The notes under the pieces are model-generated. The model searched no databases, was not told the DNA's origin, and worked only from the letters and a program-made list of their open reading frames with translations. Positions 1 to 9,900 of a stretch of 64,000 bases of DNA are shown here, one piece after another. How positions within the stretch are numbered: the stretch's first letter is position 1; the number at the start of each line of letters is the position of its first letter. The translations under genes and the position numbers were made by a program. The DNA comes from CAZIKF01 sp964539825 (GTDB taxonomy: Bacteria; Muiribacteriota; UBA6191). The stretch spans positions 1 through 64,000 of the forward strand of contig CAZIKF010000012.1 in assembly GCA_964539825.1 (NCBI GenBank), read 5' to 3'.

Positions 1-137
1 TTGGATGGAAACATATTTTTTGAGGAGCATGGTATTCCCATCTTAAAGATTGATTTGAAAAGCAGGTTATTAGCTGAGGCGCTACCGGTACCATTGGCGG
101 TGGCAATACAGATGTTCAGGTCGTTAATGGCTTGCAT
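1..137 (-). CDS. 2-oxoacid:ferredoxin oxidoreductase alpha-type subunit, N-terminal fragment
   Basis: Reading the minus strand from an ATG at 137 gives about 45 residues beginning MQAINDLNICIATANGTG and continuing with SANNLLFKSIFKMGIP. This is the start of the gamma-type domain that heads fused gamma-alpha KorA subunits of 2-oxoacid:acceptor oxidoreductases. The Asn/Gly-rich glycine loop followed by a MGIP segment is characteristic. A Shine-Dalgarno sequence (AGGGAG on the minus strand, about 142-147) sits a few bases upstream. The gene runs off the left edge, so its domain order and partners are unseen. It is divergent from a second, complete korA-like gene at 551, and the two N-termini are clearly different. 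Family call fairly sure from the short segment; substrate unknown. Confidence 0.7.
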   Translation of the reverse strand, partial: MQAINDLNICIATANGTGSASANNLLFKSIFKMGIPCSSKNMFPS

Positions 138-337
138 GGTTCTCCCTTGTCGCTCTCCCGGGCAGGGTCCTTTTCATTTTGTGGGGTAATCCAGTAGTCA
201 CCCTGATTCCAAAGGTTGCAAGTCTAGCTCAGGACGACCCAAAATGGAAGAGCGGAGCGGTGCGAAATCCGTTACAGGAATCTTAGATATCTCGGACCTC
301 GATGACATCTTAAGCCCGGCTTTGAACCATTCGATGA

Positions 338-353
338 CAAAATGACAATTTTG
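338..353. promoter_or_regulatory. Inverted repeat, candidate enhancer/operator site
   Basis: CAAAATGACAATTTTG has 6-bp arms and a 4-bp spacer. It lies between the divergent korA-like genes, about 75 bp upstream of the sigma-54 element. TGACA also occurs twice here in direct orientation (335-339 and 343-347). The rest of the 138-550 gap shows no coding sequence. Binding by an activator is a guess from position. Confidence 0.3.
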
Positions 354-427
354 GACAGGAAGTCCGATTAATCACCGGTTCTCGCTCTAGGAAAGATCTT
401 GAGATAAAGGCAGCCCTTTGGATTCGA

Positions 428-444
428 TTGGCACGAGGCTTGCT
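428..444 (+). promoter_or_regulatory. Sigma-54 (-24/-12) promoter for the kor-rnf operon
   Basis: The bases TTGGCACGAGGCTTGCT match the RpoN consensus TGGCACG-N4-TTGC(A/T). The invariant GG (430-431) and GC (442-443) are separated by exactly 10 bases. Transcription would start near 455, leaving a leader of about 95 nt before korA at 551. A sigma-54 promoter needs an AAA+ enhancer-binding protein. A perfect inverted repeat about 75 bp upstream (338-353) is a candidate enhancer site. The match is seen directly; use in the cell is inferred. Confidence 0.72.
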
Positions 445-550
445 CCCTTGTCAGGAATAACCTGAGTTGGTGTGGGCAGGTCGCGGGCTACTTTATCTAT
501 TCCCTTAAAGTTTTATCCGTAAGTCATATTGCCCTGAGAAGGAGTTTGCG

Positions 551-2464
551 ATGGCAGATAAGGCACTAAAACCCCTGGTCGTTGACGAGCATATTGTTGA
601 GATCGTAAGCGATTCCGGGGAAGGGGCTCAAAAGGCAGGGCAGAGTTTCGGAGCCCTTAGCGCAAAGATGGGCAATGGTGTATGGACGGTAGAAATCATA
701 CCCGCTGAGATTCAACCTCCGGCACGTTCTAAGGCCGGAGCCTCCGGAATTCGCATTAGAATAGGATCTACTCCCATGACCAACATGGGTGATCAGGCTG
801 ATCTGGTGGTGGCGTTTAATGAGCAGGTACTCTACGGCCGAATTGATCAAAATGCCTATCGTCCCGGTACGATTATCCTTCTGGAGGACAAATGGGCACA
901 AAGCGATGTGGATGAAATCCGGGAGAGCTACGAAACAGCCCTGGCGGATCTAAAGAAGAGGGGTTTTGAAGTTTGTGAGATTCCTATGGAAGAGGAATGT
1001 CTCAAGATCGTGACTGATGCGAGTAAGGGTAAGAACATGTGGGTTCTGGGAATGCTCTCAGCAATTTATGGTCGGGATATGGAAACCGCATTTAACCAGG
1101 TGCGTAGAATCTTCATGAAGAAGTCCCAGCAAGTAATTGATAACAATATCAAACTTCTCGAAGGCGGCTTCGCCTGGTCCAGGGCAAACCTGGGGCTTTC
1201 CTTCGAAGTTCCAGCAGCGACTGAAGACCGTAATCTCGTTGTAATGAACGGTAATGAAGCCGTTGGAATGGGCGCAATTGCAGCGGGAATTGAAGTGTGC
1301 TCCATGTATCCAATCACTCCTGCCACTTCAGCCTCCCACTATCTCGCGGATGTATTTACCAGTGCTGGTGGCATCATTCACCAGGCAGAGGATGAGATCG
1401 CAGCCATAGGTTTTGCCATCGGGTGCTCTTATGCGGGAAAAACCGCTTTGACTGTAACTTCAGGTCCCGGAATGTCTCTAAAATCTGAGTTCATAGGATT
1501 AGCTGTGATGTGTGAGGTTCCGCTAGTAATCGTAAATGTGCAGCGTGGTGGGCCATCCACTGGATTACCTACGAAGGTAGAGCAGGGAGATCTGATGCAG
1601 TCCCTGTACGGACAGCATGGGGACGCTCCCAGAATCGTGCTGGCGGCTTCAAGCATCGAGGAATGCTTTCACTTTGTCATCACGGCCAGAAAACTCGCTG
1701 AGGAATTTCGAATTCCGGTTATTCTCCTCACGGACGCGAATTTAGCAACCGGTGTACAGCCCTTTCCCCGCCCCGTTCCCTCACGGGAGTGGCTGGCTGG
1801 GCCTATCGATCAGAGTCCCTGGAAAAAGGATGTCCGCCCCTATGAATGGAATGAAACGACAGGACTCTCAAGGCGCCCGGTTCCCGGGCAGCGAGGGGGA
1901 GAGTATATTCTAACGGGACTTGCCCACGATGAATTCTCACGTGTTGCTTATGACCCGGCTTCAAACCAGAGGGGCTGCTCCAGAAGAAGCATCAAGCTGG
2001 CGACTTTTCAAAAGAGCCTCAAGCCTCCAAAGATTAATGGTGAAGCCCAGGGTGACCTGCTTCTGGTGGGCTGGGGTTCTACCCTTGGAGCGATTGACGA
2101 AGCCGTGGAAAAGGCCAGGCAGCTTGGCGGCAAAGTTTCCTCTATCCATCTTCGTTTTATGAGTCCTCTCGAACCTGGTCTGAAGGAAATTTTTCAGGGA
2201 TTCAATCAGGTTCGTACCGTGGAAATTAATTATGGTGATGAGGTGACGGACGAGCTGGTGGACTCGGAGAGTAGACGATATTCACAACTTGCCTGGTACC
2301 TGAGGGCAAAGACCCTTTGTGACGTCGATTATTTCTCCAATGTTCATGGTCAGCCCATGAGTCCACGGTTGATTCTTGACATGGTCAAGCAGACCCTTTC
2401 GCTTTCAGAAGGGAACTCAAAGGAAAATCAGAAGCCCCTCAATGGGATGGAGGTTTCCGGCTGA
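551..2464 (+). CDS. korA: 2-oxoacid (2-oxoglutarate-type):ferredoxin oxidoreductase subunit alpha (gamma-alpha fusion)
   Basis: This 637-residue protein is the alpha subunit of a ferredoxin-linked 2-oxoacid oxidoreductase, which decarboxylates a 2-oxoacid to its acyl-CoA and reduces ferredoxin. Residues about 1-200 form the gamma domain with a GEGAQKAG loop and GSTPMTNMGDQADLVV. Residues about 230-420 form the pyrimidine-binding domain, with MGAIAAG, MYPITPAT, AEDEIAAIG and TSGPGMSLK. Residues about 500-620 match domain II (GWGSTLGAI, LRFMSPL). The fusion order and the PITPAT motif are typical of KorA/VorA-like proteins. The start ATG has an excellent ribosome binding site (AGAAGGAG, 538-545). 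korB follows after 58 nt. The exact substrate (2-oxoglutarate, pyruvate or branched-chain) cannot be settled from sequence. Confidence 0.92.
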   Translation: MADKALKPLVVDEHIVEIVSDSGEGAQKAGQSFGALSAKMGNGVWTVEIIPAEIQPPARSKAGASGIRIRIGSTPMTNMGDQADLVVAFNEQVLYGRIDQNAYRPGTIILLEDKWAQSDVDEIRESYETALADLKKRGFEVCEIPMEEECLKIVTDASKGKNMWVLGMLSAIYGRDMETAFNQVRRIFMKKSQQVIDNNIKLLEGGFAWSRANLGLSFEVPAATEDRNLVVMNGNEAVGMGAIAAGIEVCSMYPITPATSASHYLADVFTSAGGIIHQAEDEIAAIGFAIGCSYAGKTALTVTSGPGMSLKSEFIGLAVMCEVPLVIVNVQRGGPSTGLPTKVEQGDLMQSLYGQHGDAPRIVLAASSIEECFHFVITARKLAEEFRIPVILLTDANLATGVQPFPRPVPSREWLAGPIDQSPWKKDVRPYEWNETTGLSRRPVPGQRGGEYILTGLAHDEFSRVAYDPASNQRGCSRRSIKLATFQKSLKPPKINGEAQGDLLLVGWGSTLGAIDEAVEKARQLGGKVSSIHLRFMSPLEPGLKEIFQGFNQVRTVEINYGDEVTDELVDSESRRYSQLAWYLRAKTLCDVDYFSNVHGQPMSPRLILDMVKQTLSLSEGNSKENQKPLNGMEVSG

Positions 2465-2522
2465 CTTCGGTTCGCGGCCGGTTTCCCAATACTGGAAAAA
2501 ATCATGTAATAAGGAGATAGCG

Positions 2523-3476
2523 ATGTTTGGTCTTAAGGCGGATTGTTTTTTGGAGGTTCCTGAACGGTATTACTCCATGGAAGATTACGAAGGCAGCCTT
2601 GCAAGATGGTGCCCTGGGTGTGGGGACCATGCCGTACTTACAGCGGTGCAGAGAGTCTGCCGCGAAAAACAGTTACCTCCGGAAAAGACGGTGGTGGTTT
2701 CCGGAATTGGGTGCTCTAGCAGGTTCCCTCACTACATGAATGTCTATGGATTTCATGGTCTTCACGGGAGAGCATTTCCAGTGGCTTGCGGTGTGAAATT
2801 CAGGCGTCCCGATTTAGATGTGTTTGTAGCTACCGGTGACGGGGACTGTTGTTCCATAGGGGCTGGGCATTGGATTCACGCGATTCGTTACAACATGGAT
2901 ATGACGGTCATGTTATTAGACAACGAAATCTACGGACTGACTAAGAAGCAGACTTCGCCAACATCACGTGTCGGTCAGGTCTCAAATACGAATCCAAAGG
3001 GATCGTTTCTACCACCGCTCAATCCGCTTTCAACAACCCTGGGAGTATCCAATGTGTCCTTTGTCGCCCAGACTGTGGACTGGAACCCGGCTCATGTTTT
3101 TTCCACCCTGATGGCGGCCTACGAACATCCGGGCTTCTCCTTTGTCAGAATCATGCAGCGCTGTCCAGTCATGAACAAAGGCCGCTTTGATTCAGAAGTT
3201 ACGGACCTGGGAGCGACACTTCTACTCAAACACGACAAGGGTATTCCTCTTGATGAAAAAATTGCCGACGCTTACCCAAAAGTCATCGAGCATGATCCCT
3301 CTGATATAGATAAGGCCAGGGAAATAGCGGGAATAGAGGATACCATTCCCATCGGTCTATTATTTCAGGATCGTAGCCGACCGCGCTATAACGAATATGG
3401 GGCTCATAACCTGGCGGTGAGTCCAGATGAACGACTCTCGGTACTCAACCGGGAATTTGATCGGTATTCGGTGTAG
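2523..3476 (+). CDS. korB: 2-oxoacid:ferredoxin oxidoreductase subunit beta
   Basis: This 317-residue beta subunit binds thiamine diphosphate and one [4Fe-4S] cluster. ARWCPGCGDHAVL near the start carries the CxxC of the proximal cluster. GIGCSSRFPHYM, HGRAFPVACG and the TPP/Mg motif GDGDCCSIG with the downstream LLDNEIYGLTKKQTSPTS are all intact, so the subunit looks catalytically competent. I chose the ATG at 2523 because it follows AAGGAGATAG at ideal distance and gives the normal family length; a longer open frame back to 2376 lies inside korA. It is followed within 17 nt by the 840-residue Fe-S protein gene, so KorAB and the giant partners are very likely co-transcribed. Confidence 0.95.
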   Translation: MFGLKADCFLEVPERYYSMEDYEGSLARWCPGCGDHAVLTAVQRVCREKQLPPEKTVVVSGIGCSSRFPHYMNVYGFHGLHGRAFPVACGVKFRRPDLDVFVATGDGDCCSIGAGHWIHAIRYNMDMTVMLLDNEIYGLTKKQTSPTSRVGQVSNTNPKGSFLPPLNPLSTTLGVSNVSFVAQTVDWNPAHVFSTLMAAYEHPGFSFVRIMQRCPVMNKGRFDSEVTDLGATLLLKHDKGIPLDEKIADAYPKVIEHDPSDIDKAREIAGIEDTIPIGLLFQDRSRPRYNEYGAHNLAVSPDERLSVLNREFDRYSV

Positions 3477-3493
3477 CTGTGGAGGAGCAGCAG

Positions 3494-6016
3494 ATGAAGT
3501 TGAAGGAAAGCCCTGGAGCACAAGGGTCAACGGATTCAAAAGAGTTAGATAATTCGTTATCTGAGTCCCAGGCTTCTCTAGAGTCGGTGAATATCCCTTC
3601 AGAAATACCTGTCCCCCGAATGGTGAAATGTAGCTCCGTGGAGCCGTCTAAAACCAGTGATTTTCTACACAGGGCAGTGAATTTTTTTAGAACTTCAGAG
3701 GGAGGCGGCCTGAATCGATCCGGTTCTTTGTTTTTACCCATACCCCTCAGACCCTTTGTTTCCGGCCAACCCCTACGATACGCGTATCCCCTGTGGACCG
3801 CTGACATCTCCCAGTGTAGCTCTGAGAAACTCTGCTCTCCTATCTATGACCTCCTCCAGGAGGCTCTGCTGGAAATCTCTCCCGATCCCGCGCGCTCGAT
3901 GGCTCTAAAGCAAAACATTGGTTATGTGGAGAGCTACTTGAAAGAAAGGTGCTCTAGCCCGGGATCTTTCAACGATTTCCACACCCTGGTTAAGGAGGCA
4001 CTTGATTCCCTGGAATCCAGGTTATCAATCGAGGGTGATGAAGGACTTGAATTAAAAAGGGACTGCGCCGCGTTACTTGAGACACTTCCGGATTCCGGTC
4101 AATTACAGTCTTTCACCAAGGGCTCAGCCTTGTGGCTGTTCTACCTGACGCTGGCAAGGGAACAGGAGAGTAAGAGAGAAAAGCTCTTGGAGGAGATCAA
4201 GAACCTTTCTGCCAAGATTGATGACCTGTTAGCGGTTGAGGAGGGCAAGTCGGATGGTTCCAGGAAAGAGAGCAGTGTAGATGCTTCCCTTGGTATGGGA
4301 TCGGCCTTTATAAATCCTGCCATGCTTTCAAGCGTTCTGGCTCAATCATCAAGTGAGCCTATGTCCGCTGAACGTCGGGAAAGAATCACCAAGATCCAGG
4401 AAGATCTTAGTTTATCAGGGGAGTTTGTCTCCAGGGCCCAGGTTCAACTGGTAGTACGCAGGAGCACCTTTGATTGGGATGGATTGAAACCTGAGAACCT
4501 TGAAATGATGGGAACTACCGTTGAATTTACGGGTGCCGATATTTGCACCAAGGCAATGACAGTTTTTGATGATCAGATGGGTGATCTTGCCAGGTTATTT
4601 GGGAGCCTGAGGCTGGCGAGACTGGAAGTTGAGGATCAGTATCGAAGCGAACTTCATGGCGGCTTTCTCTCCTATTTCGATTGGAGATCATTCTCAACTG
4701 AAGAATTGTCTTTATGTCCCAGGGTTGTGATAGTTGATGATGAAGACGCACTGTGTCCGGGTTCAACAGGATCATTTTCAGACCTTCTGGTTTCCGGGAG
4801 GCAAATTCAGGTAATCTTGTTTAAGCGTCACATCAGCTCAAGATCAGCATTGGACCTGGCGGAATTGGCTGTTTCTCATCGCAGGGCCTATGTGATGCAG
4901 TCGTCTGTAGCGCAACCAACTGATCTGGAAAAAGGTTATTCTGAAGGGATTCAATCCGCGCTTCCCAGCGTATTTTGCCTGTTTTTTCCCCACTCCATTT
5001 CCTGTGAACAGTTTCATCCCTTTGTGATCTGTGGGGCCGCGAGTGAAAGTCGAGCTCATCCGTCATTTTCCTTCAATCCACGTCGTGGAAGTATGTGGGG
5101 TTCGCGGTTTGATATCACTCAAAGTCCGCAAATGGAGCTTGATTGGCCTACCTATGAATTTGAAGTCCTTGATGAGGAGGATCAAAAGAAATCCATGAGT
5201 GGGACTTTTACCTGGGCTGACTTCTGTTCCCTGGATAGACGCCAAAATGGCGAGTTCATGCCTGTTCCATCCTGGATGGAATCTGATGATCTGGTATCCC
5301 TCACTGATTATTTATCGCTATCTTCGGACCAGTTGCCCCACAAGCTTCCTTATTTCTGGATGGTTGATCAGGAAGGAAATATGGTCCGAATTCTGGTGTC
5401 TCATTCGATGGTTTTTGCCACTCAGAATACCCTGGATTCCTGGCATCGACTACAGGACCTTGGTGGAGCCAGGAGCTATCATGCCAGCGTGGCGGCTCAA
5501 AAGGCCAGAGAGCTGGCTGAACAAAAAGCCCGGGCTGAAATAGAAACTCTGAAGGAACAGCATCTGGCCGAACTTGAGTTCGTCGCCAGCGAGGCTGCTA
5601 AGGGTGCTATGGAACGCCTGGCAGGGATTCTCCTCAACATGGAGGATATTCCTATCGCGTCTGTAGCCGCTGTTTCGACCCGACCGGCGCAGACCTTGCC
5701 TGAGATTTCAGTGACTCCATCTCAGGAGGCCGTTGCTGAAGTACCCCAGGAAGAAGAGATCGAGCTATCACAAGAGCCATGGATTGAGACCTTTCGCTGC
5801 ACAACCTGCAATGAGTGTACAGGGATCAACCCAAAGATGTTTCAGTATAACGCGGATAAACAAGCCTTTATCGCGGATCCTCAAGCAGGACCCTATGAGC
5901 ACTTGGTACTGGCTGCCGAGAAGTGTTCGGCAAAGCTTATCCACCCTGGTTTTCCGCTAAATGCCGATGAACCGAACCTGGATGCTCTCAGAAAGCGAGC
6001 AGAACCCTTTCTCTGA
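3494..6016 (+). CDS. Giant PFOR-like protein with C-terminal ferredoxin domain (840 aa)
   Basis: I do not recognise a characterised equivalent. After a low-complexity N-terminus there is a helical region (about 110-250), then a degenerate TPP-domain-like region (about 370-600) resembling the C-terminal part of pyruvate:ferredoxin oxidoreductases, with LCPRVVIVDDE and RRAYVMQSSVAQPTDLEKG. It lacks the GDG...N cofactor motif. A charged coiled coil follows (about 660-720). The C-terminus is a ferredoxin-type module with Cys 769, 772, 775 and a distal Cys 811. Much of the protein aligns by eye with the C-terminal two thirds of the 1309-residue protein at 6902, so the two are paralogous. The ATG at 3494 follows GGAGGAG, which supports it over the GTG at 3479. 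The rnfB ribosome binding site overlaps its stop codon. It probably acts as a non-catalytic electron-transfer or scaffold subunit between KorAB and Rnf. Confidence 0.72.
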   Translation: MKLKESPGAQGSTDSKELDNSLSESQASLESVNIPSEIPVPRMVKCSSVEPSKTSDFLHRAVNFFRTSEGGGLNRSGSLFLPIPLRPFVSGQPLRYAYPLWTADISQCSSEKLCSPIYDLLQEALLEISPDPARSMALKQNIGYVESYLKERCSSPGSFNDFHTLVKEALDSLESRLSIEGDEGLELKRDCAALLETLPDSGQLQSFTKGSALWLFYLTLAREQESKREKLLEEIKNLSAKIDDLLAVEEGKSDGSRKESSVDASLGMGSAFINPAMLSSVLAQSSSEPMSAERRERITKIQEDLSLSGEFVSRAQVQLVVRRSTFDWDGLKPENLEMMGTTVEFTGADICTKAMTVFDDQMGDLARLFGSLRLARLEVEDQYRSELHGGFLSYFDWRSFSTEELSLCPRVVIVDDEDALCPGSTGSFSDLLVSGRQIQVILFKRHISSRSALDLAELAVSHRRAYVMQSSVAQPTDLEKGYSEGIQSALPSVFCLFFPHSISCEQFHPFVICGAASESRAHPSFSFNPRRGSMWGSRFDITQSPQMELDWPTYEFEVLDEEDQKKSMSGTFTWADFCSLDRRQNGEFMPVPSWMESDDLVSLTDYLSLSSDQLPHKLPYFWMVDQEGNMVRILVSHSMVFATQNTLDSWHRLQDLGGARSYHASVAAQKARELAEQKARAEIETLKEQHLAELEFVASEAAKGAMERLAGILLNMEDIPIASVAAVSTRPAQTLPEISVTPSQEAVAEVPQEEEIELSQEPWIETFRCTTCNECTGINPKMFQYNADKQAFIADPQAGPYEHLVLAAEKCSAKLIHPGFPLNADEPNLDALRKRAEPFL

Positions 6017-6026
6017 GGAATTTCTC

Positions 6027-6905
6027 ATGGCTGAAGTGATGGTTGCGGTGGGCATCTTGACCGGGTTGGGAGTCACCTTTGGTACTATTCTGGCTATTGC
6101 CAATATTAAACTCCATGTAGAGGAAGATCCACGACTTGATATGGTCGAGGAACTGCTCCCGGGAACAAACTGCGGGGCTTGTGGTTCACCAGGCTGTCGG
6201 GCATTTTCAGAAGAGTTGGTAGAGGGAGCTAAACTTCCCTCCCAGTGCACCGTCAGTCCACCTGATCGAATTGATCAGATCGCGTCTTTTCTGGGAGTGG
6301 ATGCCGGGACGATTGAAAAACGAGTCGCTCGACTTCTGTGTGCTGGCGGGAAAGCCGAGGCCCTGGATAGAGCTGAATATGAAGGTTTTCAAAATTGCCG
6401 CGCAGCCACGGTGGTTACTGGTGGGAATAAGGGATGCTCCTGGGGCTGCCTTGGACTTGCGGATTGTGAGGTGGCCTGCGAGTTTGACGCGATTTCCATG
6501 AACCCGAATGGTTTACCTGTTGTGGAGGAGTCTCTTTGTACAGCTTGTGGAGACTGTGTCACGGCCTGCCCAAAGGATTTATTCATGATCCTGCCCCTAT
6601 CATACAAGCTTGTAGTTCAGTGCAAATCCTTGCTTGAAGGTGAAGACGCGACTGATCTTTGTTCCGTTGCCTGCACGGGATGTGGATTATGTGTTGCCGA
6701 TGCTCCTGCGGGGCTGATGAAGATGGATAGAAACCTTCCCCTTATTGATTATAGCCAAAACGATCAACTCACAGCAGAGGTTACCAGCCGGTGTCCCACT
6801 GGAGCGATTCGCTGGATTGAAGGAGGACAATTTCTACCGGTGCCAAAAGAGAATGAAAGCCTGGGTGGTGTAGAAGTACCCTGGATTGATGAGGAGGCCT
6901 CATGA
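6027..6905 (+). CDS. rnfB: Rnf electron transport complex subunit B (long, multi-cluster type)
   Basis: RnfB receives electrons from ferredoxin at the membrane. The N-terminus is one hydrophobic helix (residues 1-25). Next comes the Fes domain NCGACGSPGC, with Cys 49, 52, 57 and 74. Ferredoxin-like cluster motifs follow: CSWGCLGLADCEVAC, CTACGDCVTACP and CTGCGLCVADAP. In the last of these the expected fourth cysteine is replaced. The final module keeps only its terminal CPTGAI and has lost its CxxCxxC. At least one of the clusters usual in long RnfB proteins is therefore probably missing. The ATG at 6027 follows TGAGGAA and puts the helix at the N-terminus; a longer in-frame start at 5961 lies inside the upstream gene. 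The stop overlaps the next ATG (ATGA). Most Rnf operons put rnfB first or last, not between two giant Fe-S protein genes. Confidence 0.92.
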   Translation: MAEVMVAVGILTGLGVTFGTILAIANIKLHVEEDPRLDMVEELLPGTNCGACGSPGCRAFSEELVEGAKLPSQCTVSPPDRIDQIASFLGVDAGTIEKRVARLLCAGGKAEALDRAEYEGFQNCRAATVVTGGNKGCSWGCLGLADCEVACEFDAISMNPNGLPVVEESLCTACGDCVTACPKDLFMILPLSYKLVVQCKSLLEGEDATDLCSVACTGCGLCVADAPAGLMKMDRNLPLIDYSQNDQLTAEVTSRCPTGAIRWIEGGQFLPVPKENESLGGVEVPWIDEEAS

Positions 6906-9900
6906 CCCCTGGTACAGACAGTTTATTACAGTCACTGGATCTTCAAGAGAGCAGTGACTTTGAAATTCTGCGCAAGCTGGGAGGCCGGGTTGCTGATGGA
7001 ATTAGTTCATCTGAGCGCTACCAGGAGCAAAGTGTAAATACTTTTGGACGGCAACTCCTTCAGGGTCCAGGAGGGGAGCATTTTTTTTCCCACGGCCTGG
7101 GAATGGCCCTGGCAGGTCTCAGGGTGGGAATATTTTGCCGTGGAAATGAGTTATTTCCCTTAGTAGAGCAACTCTCATCCGCTTGCGCCATGCACATACC
7201 CTTAGTGCTTCATTGGCAAAGATCTGCCCCGGGGGTCGGGCCCTATGGAGGCTCTAACGGTAGCTGCCCCTTCCAACTTATTGCCGATACAGGCTGCTTC
7301 CAGTTTCTTGGCTCGACTCTTCAGGAGTCACTAGATCTGAGTTTAATTACTCGACGATTGAGTGAACTCTCGCTGGTACCCGGTGTTTTAGGAACCGAAG
7401 AGAGTCTTACGACCGCTTCGAGGGAATTCAACCTGCCCACCACTGAGCAGGTTCGAGAATACCTGGGCGCTTCCCATGAATACATCGACGCCCCTACACC
7501 CTCTCAAGAAATGGTCTTCAGTAGGAAAAGGCGTAGAGTCCCACGCTGGATGGATCCCGACCAGCCATGTCTTAACAATGTTCGCAAGCCCCCGGCACTG
7601 GAGTCACTGGAGCAGTTCAGCTCGTCAGCCTTCTTCTATGATCATCTTACAGATCTTAGTGTGAGGGCCTTTGCTGAATTTTCTCGGCTGTTTTACAGAA
7701 GTTACTCTGCGCTACAGACCTGCTACACCGAAGATGCAACCGAACTGATTATCACAAAGGGAGCGCTGACACCCAGGGTTCTTGAGTTGGTAGAGAGCTG
7801 CCGCTCAAGAAAGAATCGAGTTGGAGTCATAGGGGTGAGGATGATCCGGCCCTTTCCAGGCGCGGAATTGGTAGGGTATTTACGGGGCAAGAAGGCAATC
7901 ACCATTCTCGAATCATTAGAACCTTCCCCTGCTGGAGTTTCCCAGCTAGCCAGAGATGTTCGAATGGCGGTGTCAAAGGGGGTCGAAGAGTCTATTCATA
8001 GTAGATATTCGCACTCCTCTTTTCCCGAACTCAGGCCAAAGGATACGCCCAGAATTCTTGAAGGTAGAATTTGTACAGAGCGAAACAAGCTTTCAGTAGA
8101 GGGCTTTGAGCTCATTTTGGAGAACATGCGCTCGCGGGACGCAAAGGCGGTATTTGTCCAGGGGATCGAATTCTCAGGCTCCGACACCTCATTACCCAAA
8201 AGAGAGATCCTTGCGCAATCTGTTTCGAGGTCTTACCCGGATCTTCATAGCAGAATTCTTTCTTCCCGTAGGGGAAATTCACTCGAGACTGACCCTTCCT
8301 CATGTACTGATGAAATCTTGGAATTTGAAGCGCCCTTCACCATCCGTCATTACAAAGACAAAGGACCAGCCTATAGTAGGCTATCCGGTTTTTATGAACG
8401 GGTGGGTTGTGACTATGCAGGTCCTGAAAATTCTGACCTGAGTCCAGACCCCCTGCAGTCCATTCGAAGCATTCCGGCGGCTGCTTCCAGTGTGAGACCG
8501 ACGGGATTCCTCAGTAATGAGTATGCGACTGTTGATCCTCAAGCTTGTACGGGATGCTCTGACTGCCTTCAAGTCTGTCCGACTACGGCTCTCAGGCCCA
8601 GGGTTCTTTCCATAGAGGAAACCTTACGATCAGCCTTGGATATCGCTTCTTCGAAGGGGACAGCCCGCGGAGTACTTAGCCCGCAACTGAAAAATCTGGG
8701 TCAGTTTGCCTCCCGAGCGATTCGCAAGACTGATTCTAAGATTCAATCGGTGGCGGACTTTCTTCCCGAGGCCTTCACAAACTTATGCGAACAACTAAAG
8801 ATCGAAGGAGACAAAGGACAGGAATTAGAAGCTGAAGTTGGATCGATCACAGAGATATTGGACCACTGGCCTGTTTCCAGGACAGATTGGTTCTTCGATA
8901 ATCCAGAAGATCGAAACAAAGGCAGCGGGAAGCTGTTTTCCCTCTTTGCCGATCCCTGGGCATGTACAGGATGCGGTGCCTGCACAGAGAGCTGCGAAGA
9001 GGGAGCTATCTCGCAGATTTCACGCTCCGATGCTTCTATAGATTCGGCCACCCATGCATTAAGACTCTGGGAAACTCTTCCAGATACTGCCGGAGACGTC
9101 ATTTCGGAAGTCTTTGAAAATCCAGAATATGATTCCTTTGGAGCGGTATCTCTGAGTCGCAGCTTTTCCTTACCCGTACTCGGCGGAGATCCCTCGAAGA
9201 GAGAGTGGTCCTTTCGACGACTTGTGCGATTGCTTGCCTCTATCCTTGAATCTTGTGTACAGCCTGCCGTAGCTCAACTTCTCAAAGAGTCACTAGAGCT
9301 GACCGAGTCAATCTCAACGATGGTACGAACCTCGATGGCAGAAAACCTTCCTTCGGGCGATCTGGCATCCCTCTCTGAAGTTCTGGATAGTACAAAAGTT
9401 GAGCACCTGGATCTATCGGATCTGCTGAGTAAGATCGGAGCACATCCAGGGGGAGAGATCCTGAATCTGAAGGTTCTCAGGCGCAGAATCCACCTGCTTG
9501 AGGAACTTAAAAAACTACGCTGGATTCTTCAGGAGGGTCCTACCGGCGTGGGGAGATCCAGGTTTCAGATGATTCTGGAAGGATCCAACGCTTTTAGATT
9601 TGGCCAGGAGTTTCCGGATAATCCCTTTTGTTTTCCAGTATACGTGGATTGGGAAGATGATGGATTAGAGGTTTCTCGGGGACTCATTCTCGGCGAGATT
9701 CGTGGGTATCTCGATAACATAAGGGTGTTGAGAAGAGCCAGGTTGGAGGCTAAAAACAACTATGATCCTTTGATACACGAGCAGGAAATTGCTTCTCTTG
9801 GCTTCGATGAGCTAATCCAATCTGAGCAAGCGGCTTTCCCAGTTCCCCTGGTCGTATGCTCCTCATCTTCCCTCAGAGAGAAAGGGATATCTTCAGCATG

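Noticed and set aside
1..189. Plus-strand 62-codon frame at the left edge
   Set aside because: The minus strand of the same bases encodes a clear KorA-type N-terminus with a good ribosome binding site; the plus frame has no recognisable content.
2376..2522. N-terminal extension of korB
   Set aside because: It lies inside korA and lacks a ribosome binding site, while the ATG at 2523 has an excellent one and gives the family length.
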